Shown here: positions 36,700 through 45,482 of the stretch, in pieces
Layout of the letters: each line of letters opens with the position of its first letter
Position numbering within the stretch: position 1 is the first letter of the stretch
NCBI GenBank assembly: GCA_003214235.1
Contig: QCLW01000002.1
Coordinates: 1-64,000 of the forward strand
DNA length: 64,000 bases
Direction: 5' to 3'
Origin: Prochlorococcus sp. AG-418-F16
Lineage (GTDB): Bacteria > Cyanobacteriota > Cyanobacteriia > PCC-6307 > Cyanobiaceae
Notes under the pieces: model-generated
The model's input: only the letters and a program-made list of their open reading frames with translations
Database searches by the model: none
What the model was told of the DNA's origin: nothing
Program-made: the position numbers and the translations under genes

Positions 36700-37214
36700 A
36701 CTGAGCTTATAATATTCCCTTAGTTCTTTAGTTTCTAATATTGTTTTATCCAATTCACGATATTAAAAAATAGTTCCAAATGCTGCAAATTGGATAAAAG
36801 AACTGCTCTAATTAAATAAAGTTTGGTTAACTTCTTAGGATCTGAAGTTATTCTCCATCAAATTATCTATTTATTATAGTAAGAAGTGGCACTAGCAATT
36901 TTTTATTGGAAAAGAGCTTGTAAGTTTTTTTGCTTCTTTAATGATTAAGGCTTTAATAACTAATACTATTGCTAGATTTAGTTAAATAAATAATTAGATT
37001 TAAAACATAATTAGGCGGCAATTTTAATTTCTTCAAAATTTACAAATCCATTCCTTGAGTTAAATTAAATCTTTGAGCTTCCATAAAGAAAAGAAGATTC
37101 TCATCTTATTATTCTTCGTAGACTGTTAATTATTAAAATGGTATGAAGGTGTTGAATTAAAAACTAAGTATTTTCTTTAAATAATAAAAATCTAGTATTA
37201 AGTTATTAATTTAC
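36700..37214. other. 515-base gene-free stretch
   Basis: AT-rich, no credible frame. GAGCTTGTAAG followed by seven T near 36913 looks like half of the AGGGATA-type terminator stem, hinting at a deleted hli-type cluster. Confidence 0.3.
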
Positions 37215-37361
37215 ATGATTATGGAAATAACTTTAAGAAAAGAAACTTTATTAGGTTTAGAAACTTACGATGTTCTAGGTTTTAATTCCGAAGAGGAACT
37301 TGAAATAGAGATCTCAAAACTTATTAAAATTAGACCTGAATTTGAAAATAATTTAAATTAA
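37215..37361 (+). CDS. Small acidic protein (48 aa)
   Basis: MIMEITLRKETLLGLETYDV then EEELEIEISKLIKIRPEFE. Soluble helix-rich, unknown; ATG at the third codon equally likely. Coding is supported by composition. Confidence 0.5.
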   Translation: MIMEITLRKETLLGLETYDVLGFNSEEELEIEISKLIKIRPEFENNLN

Positions 37362-37398
37362 ACTTATAGAGTTTCAAATAGTACGCGTTTCATTCCCT

Positions 37399-37695
37399 TT
37401 ATTCGCTTTCCATTATATTAGCAGAATTAGAACAGACGTTAACGCTAAACCACTCCATAGCAGACCAAGTACTTGCTTGGTAAGTGCCAGCAGCAATGCT
37501 TACAAAACAATCATTTTCATACCAACTTCGATAACGGGGTTTTACTCCAGTTCCTTTTAATCGATTTTCTAAACCTTTTCCATATTTTTGGATAACAATA
37601 TTTATGGCTTGATACTCGATTGCTCTGTGCCTTTCATCAGCAAAAGATTCGAAAGGTATTAAAAAAAAGAGGGATGCAAATGCTAAGAGTTTCAT
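37399..37695 (-). CDS. Exported small protein (98 aa)
   Basis: Signal peptide MKLLAFASLFFLIPFESFAD, then a compact domain with two cysteines (NDCFVSIAAG, VNVCSNS) that could form a disulfide. Starts directly after the DUF3764 stop with no gap, so the two are coupled. Unknown family. Confidence 0.65.
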   Translation of the reverse strand: MKLLAFASLFFLIPFESFADERHRAIEYQAINIVIQKYGKGLENRLKGTGVKPRYRSWYENDCFVSIAAGTYQASTWSAMEWFSVNVCSNSANIMESE

Positions 37696-37980
37696 TTAGT
37701 CTGAGACCCAACTTGTGATTTTTGTTGTGCTATATATATGACCTCCCGCTTCGATGTTCTTTATTGTTTCTGGATCTGAAAATACATGCTTAGCTAAACC
37801 TTCTTCAGCTTGATGAATAACAATAACTTCTTTAGGATCAATTAAACTTTTGCCGCGATAGATAGGATTTAGACCTACTTTTTTATGAAAAGCATCTATC
37901 TCAGGACTATCAAAGATTTTTACCCACTCTTCAAATTTATTTGAAAGTTTAAAGGTGAAAACAGTAGTTTCAATATTCAT
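37696..37980 (-). CDS. DUF3764 family protein
   Basis: 94 residues: MNIETTVFTFKLSNKFEEWV, PIYRGKSLIDPKEVIVIHQA. Picocyanobacterial family, probably a small alpha+beta barrel dimer; role unknown. First gene of a two-gene cassette. A nonsense-mutated paralogue lies at 20916-21197. Confidence 0.8.
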   Translation of the reverse strand: MNIETTVFTFKLSNKFEEWVKIFDSPEIDAFHKKVGLNPIYRGKSLIDPKEVIVIHQAEEGLAKHVFSDPETIKNIEAGGHIYSTTKITSWVSD

Positions 37981-38027
37981 AAAAAAAAGTAGCTAATTGC
38001 TCCTCATTTTAGATCGACTGTCAATCA
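37981..38027 (-). promoter_or_regulatory. Cassette leader of the DUF3764 gene
   Basis: Minus strand: TTGACAGTCGATCTAAAAT, GAGGAGCAATTAGCTAC (short AGC/GCT hairpin), eight T, ATG. The consensus form of the shared leader. Confidence 0.55.
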
Positions 38028-38035
38028 ATATCAGA

Positions 38036-38170
38036 CTACATCATCTGGTAGCGATCGAATTTATTTTTTAACTTTGCTGCTTTATGAATTAGTCCACCAG
38101 CTTCTTTTCTTTAAGTAGCTTCTTGCGCCTCGCGCATTAAGTCAGCATATTTGTGGTTTAGTTTTTTCAT
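38036..38170 (-). pseudogene. Small gene with one in-frame stop (44 codons)
   Basis: MKKLNHKYADLMREAQEAT, stop, RKEAGGLIHKAAKLKNKFD. The frame after TAA (codon 20) keeps a clear coding pattern to the final TAG. Probably a young pseudogene; unknown helical family. Confidence 0.5.
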
Positions 38171-38371
38171 TAGTTTATTTGTTTATTGTCATAGACAAAG
38201 GCTTAATAAGTGATTTTCTTTCTTTTCGTTTTCTCGATTGGACATAGCACACAACTTATTTATTAGAAAGTGTTTGAATCTTGAAGTTTGTATTCTTTTT
38301 AAGAGGTTCTTTAGCTTGGTCAATATTGCTATCTATTTTCTATACCTGAGATTTAAGATTTATAACATGAA

Positions 38372-38527
38372 TTACAAAATAAATTCTTTAGAAATTATTC
38401 GCAACTGATTTATATTAAGGTTGTTTAAGTAGTTAGTTGTATTAAATTTGTTCTCATAAGATTCTAGATCCTTGATCTCAAAAATCATACTATTTGATAT
38501 TAGATCAATTAAATGTTCTTTATCCAT
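38372..38527 (-). CDS. MDKxHLI family small protein (51 aa)
   Basis: MDKEHLIDLISNSMIFEIKD onward, ending QLRIISKEFIL. The paralogue at 56536-56691 has the same length and the same first and last segments with a variable middle, good evidence of coding. Function unknown. Confidence 0.65.
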   Translation of the reverse strand: MDKEHLIDLISNSMIFEIKDLESYENKFNTTNYLNNLNINQLRIISKEFIL

Positions 38528-38637
38528 ACTTAATTTATAAGTCTTATTTAAAGTTAATTACAAATAGGTCTTTAATTCAACATATAAGTATTAATACTTA
38601 AAAACAAAAGGTTTTGGCAATTTTTTAATTATTTTGT

Positions 38638-38856
38638 TCAGATTTCCCGAGTATTTTGATTTGATAAATTCCTATTTGAAGAATGAAATCTAAGTTGATT
38701 TCTAAAATTCGCATCTATCCAATAGTGATCTTCGTAAAATGAAAAAACAGACATAGCTACGCCAGCTGTTAGTAGCCCCCCCATAATCAAAATAAGATAT
38801 ATAAGGTAATCTGAAGGAACCCAATTACTAGTTCCAAAAATAATTAAAGAAGTCAC
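38638..38856 (-). CDS. Single-helix protein (72 aa)
   Basis: Helix YLIYLILIMGGLLTAGVAMS (about residues 17-40) followed by a polar Asn/Arg-rich tail. Unknown. Confidence 0.55.
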   Translation of the reverse strand: MTSLIIFGTSNWVPSDYLIYLILIMGGLLTAGVAMSVFSFYEDHYWIDANFRNQLRFHSSNRNLSNQNTREI

Positions 38857-38982
38857 AATGTTTAGAAAGATTAGATTTTTATATAACTATTTTCACTAAG
38901 TAAAATAATTTTTACTACCTGAAAGAAATACCCAATTTATAAGAACTTAGAATATTGATTTTTCATTTAACTATTAATCATA

Positions 38983-39534
38983 ATGGCATTGATGATTATG
39001 TTTCTTTATTTACGTATAATATCAATGAAATTATTATTTAAGTTTTTGGTTGATTTATCTAAGCTTGAAAATCTTTCACCTTTATATTCTTATTGGAATT
39101 CAGAACAAAATGATCGCGATGAAAGTAATAGGTTATTAATTGCTAATAAAGATAGTCCGGCTTTATATCTGTTTGAGAAAGAACCTTATAAGTGGGAGAT
39201 ATTATTTCAAAGCATTATAAGAGAAATAATAAACGGAGATTTATCTGCATTGAAAGGCTTACAAGTGCTTTTAAGTAGTCTTTCTCTTGAAGTAAGAAAA
39301 AAAGTTTTAAAGGACTTACTGGTAAATAAAATTATTAATCAGGATTGTTTTGTAAAACTTAACAAGCCAATTGATATGTACTCAGAAACAAAAAGTAATT
39401 TATTTAGATTTCTAAGAATCTTATTGGCTATTTTTACAAATCCTTATGGTATTGAATTAAGAAGAAAAAAAAATCATATTTATGAGAAAACTGGTTTTTT
39501 ATTTAACTATTTAAAGAATTTATATTGCAAATAA
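38983..39534 (+). CDS. Hypothetical protein (183 aa)
   Basis: Possible start at the inner ATG 39025 (MKLLFKFLVD). Helical, with PLYSYWNSEQNDRDES and EIINGDLSALKGLQVLLSSL. No membrane segment in the core; no family recognised. Confidence 0.6.
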   Translation: MALMIMFLYLRIISMKLLFKFLVDLSKLENLSPLYSYWNSEQNDRDESNRLLIANKDSPALYLFEKEPYKWEILFQSIIREIINGDLSALKGLQVLLSSLSLEVRKKVLKDLLVNKIINQDCFVKLNKPIDMYSETKSNLFRFLRILLAIFTNPYGIELRRKKNHIYEKTGFLFNYLKNLYCK

Positions 39535-39610
39535 ATATTTGTATCAGATACTTAAACTTATTTGTAAGAATTGATATTTTTAGAAGATCTTTATTTAATT
39601 AAAATTTATC

Positions 39611-39745
39611 ATGGCTAAAAAAGAAGGAAATGAACTTGCTACGGTTAAGGTTTATTTAAATACCAGTATAATTGCTACCTTATTAGGAGTTGGCTTTTTA
39701 TCATCAACATTGATTTTTGGTGTACTTTTTATAGCTCTAAAATAG
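39611..39745 (+). CDS. Single-helix microprotein (44 aa)
   Basis: MAKKEGNELATVKVYLNTSI then a Gly/Leu-rich helix. Charged N-terminus and one membrane helix. Unknown. Confidence 0.55.
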   Translation: MAKKEGNELATVKVYLNTSIIATLLGVGFLSSTLIFGVLFIALK

Positions 39746-39876
39746 AAAACTAAATTAGTTTGTTTTAGTAAGAATATATCGACTTTTAATTATTAAATAA
39801 GTAATTAGTACATTGCATTATCCAGAACTTTCATACTATCTTCTTTATCAGTTTTGAATATAATGATTAAAATCAA

Positions 39877-40221
39877 TTGGATAATAACGAAAACAAAAAA
39901 GATCAGCTACTTAAACTAACCGTCAGAATATTAAGGCAAGAAGCAAAGAAATTATTGATCCCTTTGTATAGTCGAAAAAACAAAGCATTATTGGTTGACT
40001 TAATACTTAAATATCAAAAGAAAGCTTTAATTGAAAACCAAATTAATAATGATAGAGAATTATATGTTGATAAAAATTGTAAAGATAATTCAGAAGTTTC
40101 GAAAAATATAATTTCTGATGAAGATTCAAAATTGAAAAGATTATTATCTAAGTCATTCCCAGATAAAAAAATAACCGTAACAGATAATAAAGATGGATCT
40201 CAAACAATTCTCATAAACTAA
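39877..40221 (+). CDS. Small protein with Rho-N/SAP-like N-terminus (114 aa)
   Basis: Starts from TTG. LTVRILRQEAKKLLIPLYSR then NKALLVDLILKYQ resembles the helix-extended-loop-helix of Rho N-terminal/SAP domains (nucleic-acid binding). The rest is charged and linker-like, ending in a short strand-rich DNKDGSQTILIN. Family call is weak. Confidence 0.5.
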   Translation: MDNNENKKDQLLKLTVRILRQEAKKLLIPLYSRKNKALLVDLILKYQKKALIENQINNDRELYVDKNCKDNSEVSKNIISDEDSKLKRLLSKSFPDKKITVTDNKDGSQTILIN

Positions 40222-40240
40222 TTTTTATAAAATTAGTTTT
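40215..40240. terminator. Bidirectional terminator-like hairpin
   Basis: AAACTAATTT and AAATTAGTTT arms (40215-40224, 40230-40239) overlap the stop regions of the plus-strand 114-aa gene and the minus-strand DUF1330 pseudogene. Confidence 0.6.
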
Positions 40241-40535
40241 AACGAGTCACACCACCAACAATGATTGTGATATTTGTATCGGTATAGTTAGCCCATCTTA
40301 ACTTGCTTAGTTTCTGATATGCAGAACTATTGAAAGCATCAATAGCAGCTTGCTTTGATGTGAACTCAATAATTACTGATAATTTTCCACCCTTTCCTTC
40401 TACAGTTTGATCATCTAGATCTTTTGCAAAAACAGAACCATCTACTGAATCTATCCAAGGTTGAAATGCTTAAATATATTTAGCAAAAGATGGATTTGTA
40501 ACTGTAGTAGTGACGAGCCAAAATCCTTTAGACAT
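40239..40535 (-). pseudogene. DUF1330 paralogue with one in-frame stop
   Basis: Same 99-codon frame as 26881-27177 and closely similar, including GFWLVTTTVTNP and KGGKLSVIIEF. Codon 22 is TAA where the intact copy has a Lys codon one substitution away. No frameshift, so inactivation is recent, or the stop is tolerated. Confidence 0.75.
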
Positions 40536-40709
40536 TAAATTAAAAATAAATTCTCAGGACTCTAACATTAAAAAGTGGTGCAAGTAGTAAGCGTTTTTTC
40601 TTTCATTACCGCCTAAATACATAAATGAGGATTTGGGTAGTTTTTAAGTTTTTATCGATCGATAGTAAGCTTATGAAAAATTTGGATAAAGTTTTAGAAA
40701 ATTATGATA

Positions 40710-40742
40710 CTTTATATTCTTTATATTCTTTATATTCTTTAT
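40710..40742. repeat. 9-bp tandem repeat
   Basis: CTTTATATT three times plus a partial fourth unit. Lies 19 bases beyond the stop of the minus-strand 41-aa gene; length likely varies by slippage. Confidence 0.85.
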
Positions 40743-40760
40743 CAGATATCCCAGTATTCC

Positions 40761-40886
40761 TCATCCATCTAATCTATCTGCGTATTCTCTTAAAACCTCA
40801 GCCATCTTTTGAGGTGGAATTTCTTGTTGATATTCTCTACATAACTCAAAAAATTTATCCAAGAAATCTTTCATTGAAGAGGACAT
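40761..40886 (-). CDS. Small acidic protein (41 aa)
   Basis: MSSSMKDFLDKFFELCREYQ then PPQKMAEVLREYADRLDG. The C-terminal pattern also appears in the 74-aa gene at 24709. Soluble, unknown. Confidence 0.58.
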   Translation of the reverse strand: MSSSMKDFLDKFFELCREYQQEIPPQKMAEVLREYADRLDG

Positions 40887-40988
40887 AAAAATTAAATCAG
40901 CGATTAATTTTAAAAGTAATGTAAGCAAACTGATCAAGCAATAAAAGACTCAGTATTCCATATTGAATTCCTATGCCATAAATATACT

Positions 40989-41156
40989 TCATTTATTTAT
41001 AAAGATATAATTGGAATATAAATAAACTAAGAAAAATCCAATAGCAATAGTACTTCCATAAATAAGAAAGTTCCAAATTTTAAATAATTTAATTTTCTTC
41101 AATTCTTGTTCTTCTTTAAAGTAATCATTTACTTTCTTTTTCGTTTCTCGCAGCAT
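40989..41156 (-). CDS. Single-helix protein (55 aa)
   Basis: MLRETKKKVNDYFKEEQELK (charged helix), then a membrane helix IYGSTIAIGFFLVYLYS. Overlaps the upstream gene by 32 bases, implying coupling. Confidence 0.58.
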   Translation of the reverse strand: MLRETKKKVNDYFKEEQELKKIKLFKIWNFLIYGSTIAIGFFLVYLYSNYIFINK

Positions 41157-41241
41157 TACTTTTAGCTCTTAATACCAAAGTTATTGTAAGGGCAGCAGTA
41201 AGTATCACAGCATCAATTATTAGGTGTGGCGAGATATTCAT
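41125..41241 (-). CDS. Single-helix protein (38 aa)
   Basis: MNISPHLIIDAVILTAALTI then a basic tail. Its ATG overlaps the stop of the 19-aa frame (TGATG) and its own end overlaps the 55-aa gene: a nested micro-operon. Confidence 0.5.
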   Translation of the reverse strand: MNISPHLIIDAVILTAALTITLVLRAKSNAARNEKESK

Positions 41242-41300
41242 CAGCTGATAAGAAAAATAAGAAGAGTCATTATCTTTTCAGCAATAAATCTATTAACCAT
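41241..41300 (-). CDS. Leader-linked tiny ORF (19 aa), with cassette leader 41301-41350
   Basis: MVNRFIAEKIMTLLIFLIS. Directly preceded (41301-41350) by the cassette leader: TTGAAAGTCGTTCTAAAATT, strong hairpin GAGGGATAAACTCCCTC and six T. Could be a leader peptide for the two genes below it. Confidence 0.4.
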   Translation of the reverse strand: MVNRFIAEKIMTLLIFLIS

Positions 41301-41368
41301 TTAAAAAAGAGGGAGTTTATCCCTCTAATTTTAGAACGACTTTCAATTAAAACAATAAATCCGGGAAA

Positions 41369-41393
41369 AGGGGTCAAAAATGACCCCCTCTTG
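41369..41393 (-). terminator. Terminator-like hairpin
   Basis: Minus strand GGGGTCATTTTTGACCCC then TTTT. It lies downstream of the gene at 41479-41688 and upstream of the 41301 leader, separating the two. Confidence 0.65.
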
Positions 41394-41478
41394 GTGAAAC
41401 TCTTCCAAAGAAACACCATTAAAATTTTACTCTGAAAGATGCAAAGTTAAACAAATTAACAAAAGCAAAATTAAAAAT

Positions 41479-41688
41479 TTAAGCGGCCTTTTTAAAAGGG
41501 TTCATATTCCTTAAAAAGTAATTACTTTTGTAGGAGCTCATTTTTCTATATCTTTGATTTATCTCCAGGATATATTTTCTGGCTTTTTTGTCACTTTCTA
41601 TTTTCTGTTTTCGAAGACGTAAAGCCCTTAAATCTTCTATTGACATGAGGCCGTCATCTAGGTTGGAATTAAAATGATTAAATTGCAT
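41479..41688 (-). CDS. Small basic protein (69 aa)
   Basis: MQFNHFNSNLDDGLMSIEDL, then a Lys/Arg-rich helix (RALRLRKQKIESDKKARKY). Soluble, possibly nucleic-acid binding by charge only. Unknown family. Confidence 0.6.
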   Translation of the reverse strand: MQFNHFNSNLDDGLMSIEDLRALRLRKQKIESDKKARKYILEINQRYRKMSSYKSNYFLRNMNPFKKAA

Positions 41689-42711
41689 CAGTTTAAGAAA
41701 TTAAGTATCCTCTTTAAGTGTCAGATTAACAACCTCATTTTTATTTGCAATAGATATAAATAATCAATTGAACTTAAATAAGTTATTCAATATTTAGTAA
41801 GCTATTAATTTAAATATTAAAACCTGCAAATAAATAACTTCTTCTAATCAAGAAAAACTTTTGATTGAATTAGATGGAACTTCTACTGATATCGATGATA
41901 CGCCGTAATGTGATTCGGCTGATCTTATTAGTAACCAGTAAAAAAAATTAACTAAAATTTTCTCCACGAGGATTTAGCAACTAATCCAAATAACCTCATA
42001 AATTTTGTAATAGCAATATACAAAATAAATTTATCAAGCAATCAAGATATTTATCTCAAAAAAGCATAGATTAATATTAATTTAGAAAAAATTTACACCC
42101 TCAGTCTTTAGTAGGTAGCGGACTAAATCCTTTTGATAGTATTGGACTTTAGCCCGATTTATTTTTTAGCAAAAGAAAAATGTCACTGCAAGGGAGCTAG
42201 ATCACAAATACAATTCTTTATTTTTAAGAAGCCTTTAAGAGTTAATTAGAGCAAGATTATCTAATTATATGAAGTTGTTATTTATTCTATGAGGATGTTA
42301 ACAGACTTTTGTAATATCTATGATTCATTTTTTTTAGGGTAATCTTAGTTATCTGTGCTTTATCCTTTTTAGGGAGTTTATGAGTAAGAATTCAACTATA
42401 AATTGAAGCATGGCTTGCCTTAAGGGTTGACAGCTAAGTATAAATACTTTATAAATAGAGTGTAACAAATTCTACAAAATCGTCCGATCTACCATCTGAT
42501 AGACCGCAGTATGACTCAAGCCATAGGACGGGGACTTGAGCAAGTTCAGGAGCTGCATCATGGTAAACATGTATTTCAATGGAAAGTCTTTCGTATATTG
42601 TAGAAAACAAGAAGAAAAGGCAATAAATCTTATTTATAGAGGATCTAGATACTTAAAATAAGATGTCTAAATTTTTTTAGATATCTAATGAAAATTTATT
42701 TAAGAGGTGCT
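41689..42711. other. 1-kb stretch of gene debris
   Basis: No intact gene. A minus-strand frame at 42449-42610 reads protein-like (APELAQVPVLWLES, CGLSDGRSDDFVEF) with higher GC than its surroundings but has no start. A second fragment near 41870-41945 (minus, AESHYGVSS) may be related. Looks like decayed insertions. Confidence 0.4.
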
Positions 42712-42825
42712 ATGAAATTTATTACTTCTCCTTTTGCCATACTAGACAAGAGAATGAACGTATTAAATTACCAAAAAAGAAATCTTATACATGAGGTTTT
42801 TTGTAGAATAGAAAGAGATAATTAA
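42712..42825 (+). CDS. Small basic protein (37 aa)
   Basis: MKFITSPFAILDKRMNVLNY onward. AAGAGGTGC precedes the ATG. Soluble, unknown. Confidence 0.42.
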   Translation: MKFITSPFAILDKRMNVLNYQKRNLIHEVFCRIERDN

Positions 42826-43222
42826 CTCACTCTTAATAAATCTATCCAATCAGTCTTTGAATATTTGTGGTCTATATAAATTGGCACACCAAAATTCTTG
42901 CTATTAATTAATTTAGAGATTTTTATTACTTAAGCCTTTAGACGTATTTCTAATAAATATGTGTTTTGTTATTATTGCTTTTTTATCAGAATAGAAATTA
43001 TACTTAAAAAATATTAGCTAATTTTATTACTCATTAAATTATTTTTTTAAAAAGTTTTGGAATTTATTGAAGTTATTTTTAACTGAGTATTTATCCATAA
43101 CTTATAAGAAAAACTTATGGAGAAGATATTTTTTGCCTATTTAAAAAGTTATTTATTCGTATATTTCGTAACGAGAAACTAAATTAGAAAAGACTAATTT
43201 GAAATTATATTTTTTAAAGTTT
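42826..43222. other. 397-base gene-free stretch
   Basis: Very AT-rich; no frame, repeat or terminator that I can support. Confidence 0.3.
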
Positions 43223-43275
43223 ATGCAACCTATTTCTGAAGAACTTTACAAAAAAATAGTTGAGAGTTCTAAAAA

Positions 43276-43350
43276 ATGAGTAAGATACTAATTGCTTTTT
43301 TAGCTTTAGATATAGGTGTTAGTCTTTCTAAAGTGTACATTTTTACTTGA
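43276..43350 (+). CDS. Tiny ORF (24 aa) coupled to an 18-aa ORF (43223-43279)
   Basis: MSKILIAFLALDIGVSLSKV onward; its ATG overlaps the TGA of an 18-codon frame (MQPISEELYKKIVESSKK). The overlap is the only argument for coding. Confidence 0.28.
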   Translation: MSKILIAFLALDIGVSLSKVYIFT

Positions 43351-43390
43351 AAATTAAATTATTTAGCAAAAAAGAACTAATTATTTTTTT

Positions 43391-43525
43391 TAAATATAAG
43401 AAATAAATATTAGGTATTCGTTATTTTTTTTCATTTTATTTTATAAAATAAATAATTAAACCAAAAAAAGAGCTACCTACAAGAAGTATTACCATTAATA
43501 GGGATATTAACTTTGCTAATCCCAT
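43391..43525 (-). CDS. Single-helix microprotein (44 aa)
   Basis: MGLAKLISLLMVILLVGSSF, continuing GLIIYFI and a polar tail. The start overlaps the last 10 bases of the NTF2-like gene on the same strand, consistent with coupling. Confidence 0.5.
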
Positions 43526-43902
43526 AAAGATAAATCTGAATTTCCTGTAGATCTTTGCATCCAATAAATTTTCCAAACATTATCCACTTTTTTAAAAATA
43601 GAAGTAACTGTTGGCAAGTCATCATTAGGTTCCCCTTTATAGGTGAATTTTGAACCTAGTGTGAAAATGCACATTACTATATTTTCACTTAAAAATTCGA
43701 ATCGATGAATTTTGGTAATTTCCGCCTTTTCTTGAACTACATCCCCAGAAATCATTTGTTTAAATCCCTCTGCATCTATGGGATTACCACTTGGTCTTAT
43801 GAATAAAAAATCTGGAGATGCATTGTTAACAAAAAATGAAGCCATTCTTTTTGGGTTAGCAAACTCATTTAATAATGAAATTATTTTTTCTTTATCATTC
43901 AT
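43516..43902 (-). CDS. NTF2-like (SnoaL/DUF4440-type) protein
   Basis: 128 residues. Cone-shaped alpha+beta fold pattern: N-terminal helices (EKIISLLNEFANPKRMASFF), DFLFIRPSG, then long strands TVTSIFKKVDNVWKIYWMQR. Role unknown; family includes small-molecule enzymes and binding proteins. Preceded by a diverged cassette leader (TTCTAAAATTG, GGAATAGTATATCC, T-rich). Confidence 0.7.
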   Translation of the reverse strand: MNDKEKIISLLNEFANPKRMASFFVNNASPDFLFIRPSGNPIDAEGFKQMISGDVVQEKAEITKIHRFEFLSENIVMCIFTLGSKFTYKGEPNDDLPTVTSIFKKVDNVWKIYWMQRSTGNSDLSLWD

Positions 43903-44020
43903 AAAGAAATAGGGGATATACTATTCCTTCAATTTTAGAACTACTATTTCAAATGTACAAATAGTAACAGACGTAATTTAAAGAAAATTCGTTAGAATAG
44001 TTAAATTAAATAGATTTGTA

Positions 44021-44152
44021 ATGGAAACTATAGTGAATTCATTAAACAAGTTATTACCTGTTGGCAAAAAGGTCAAAAAATATTTGCCTTTCTTTATAGG
44101 ATTTAAATTACTTACATTTACTGGCTTTCTTACTTATATAATGAATCGCTAA
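44021..44152 (+). CDS. Single-helix microprotein (43 aa)
   Basis: METIVNSLNKLLPVGKKVKK (amphipathic, basic) then a helix LPFFIGFKLLTFTGFL. Unknown. Confidence 0.5.
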   Translation: METIVNSLNKLLPVGKKVKKYLPFFIGFKLLTFTGFLTYIMNR

Positions 44153-44195
44153 ATGATATTAACTTCACAATAAAATTTAATTAAATAAAGATCTA

Positions 44196-44390
44196 GTGAA
44201 TAAAGAAGAACGAATAAAACAATTTAAGGCTATGTCTAGTATTGAAAGACAAGAATTGATCTTAATGAAGATGAAAGCGATGGGCATAGAAGTAGGGAGC
44301 GGAATTCCTAATAAAAAATATGATAGTAAAGAGGTTTTTGAATTAATTCATATTGCAAATTCCTTCCCAGAATTAAGGGAGAAAAAATAA
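44196..44390 (+). CDS. Small soluble protein (64 aa)
   Basis: GTG start. MNKEERIKQFKAMSSIERQE, a helical pair, then KYDSKEVFELIHIANSFPEL. No known family. Confidence 0.58.
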   Translation: MNKEERIKQFKAMSSIERQELILMKMKAMGIEVGSGIPNKKYDSKEVFELIHIANSFPELREKK

Positions 44391-44405
44391 AAAAAATATT
44401 TAGGT

Positions 44406-44697
44406 TTATTTAATTAAGGTATTTATATCGGTTCCCTCAAGGCAGTAATAATTAATCCACCTATCAATCCAAGATTCATAAGCACCGCTCTTTGATGGAA
44501 AGGGAACATATGAAATATTATTGTTGTTGGAATAAGAAAAAGGAATAAAAAAAAATGAACCAATCTTTTGATTTCCTCCAAAGATAAAAAATCCAGAGCC
44601 CAAGATAAGGCATATAATTGCTCCTACTAGGAGTACAGATGCAATTTGATCAGGAATTCCTTTTGATGAAATATATTCAACTGTTTTTTAAACCCAT
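44406..44697 (-). pseudogene. Membrane-protein gene with a homopolymer frameshift
   Basis: ATG at 44697 opens MGLKNS and stops at once. Removing one base from the A6 run (44684-44689) joins it to an ~90-residue frame: EYISSKGIPDQIASVLLVGA, a membrane segment, GSFFFIPFSYS and a Trp-rich end. Could be a pseudogene, slippage-dependent gene or sequencing error. Confidence 0.5.
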
Positions 44698-45001
44698 TTA
44701 TTTTGCCTGGTATGGCTGAGATGAATATTGAAGAAATTGCTATTCTTGAAAAAAAATCTAAGAAGTATTTGATACTTTTATTTTTGAAAATTGAATTTTT
44801 CATAATTTTACTATAAGAAAAAATTTTATTTGATAAATAAATACTTAATTAGTTATTAAAAATTTTAGATTTTCCTCAAAAAGGTTGAGCTTAAATTAAT
44901 AGAAGTATTTTTAATTAATGTGAATCTTTAATAGAGAATTAAGAGTACTTTCTAAGGTGTATATTTATTTTCATGCAATAATAGATTTAACTTGAATTAA
45001 A

Positions 45002-45478
45002 ATGTTTAAGAATTTACTTTTAACTTTTTTTTTATTTCTTAGTTCTTTAATAACTATTTATCCTTCAAAAAAAGAAAATACTAATTTAATTGATTATTGT
45101 TATTCTCTTGAAAAGATACTTTATAGAAATTCAGTAGAAAAAAGTAAAAATGTTTCAAAGAAGTATAAGACTTTTGCGAAAGATATTACTTTGTTTAGTA
45201 CAAAAAAAACTAAAGGTGCCTTAGTTAATAAGATGATTAATCAATACAAAACTTCCAAAAAATATTTTATTATTACTGTTGTGCCTAATAAGTTGTATTG
45301 TTTGGCAGGATATTGGATTGAGGAGGTAAATCCTGGAACCTTTCAATCTATTTTCTATGAGAAAAGCAAACAAAGAATTAATCAATATAAGGACATGAAA
45401 AAAGAGGTCAATGATTTAATTAAAGATATTAATTCAGAATATAAATCTATAAAAAAAGATATTAATGATCTTTTTTAG
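45002..45478 (+). CDS. Exported protein, unknown (158 aa)
   Basis: Signal peptide or N-terminal anchor MFKNLLLTFFLFLSSLITIY, then a Lys-rich domain with YFIITVVPNKLYCLAGYWIE and a helical, coiled-coil-like end. No family recognised. Convergent with the next gene, 4 bases apart. Confidence 0.6.
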   Translation: MFKNLLLTFFLFLSSLITIYPSKKENTNLIDYCYSLEKILYRNSVEKSKNVSKKYKTFAKDITLFSTKKTKGALVNKMINQYKTSKKYFIITVVPNKLYCLAGYWIEEVNPGTFQSIFYEKSKQRINQYKDMKKEVNDLIKDINSEYKSIKKDINDLF

Positions 45479-45482
45479 AAAA

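Noticed and set aside
41226-41435. 69-codon plus-strand frame
   Set aside because: Covers a cassette leader and a hairpin belonging to minus-strand genes; basic composition comes from A-rich DNA.
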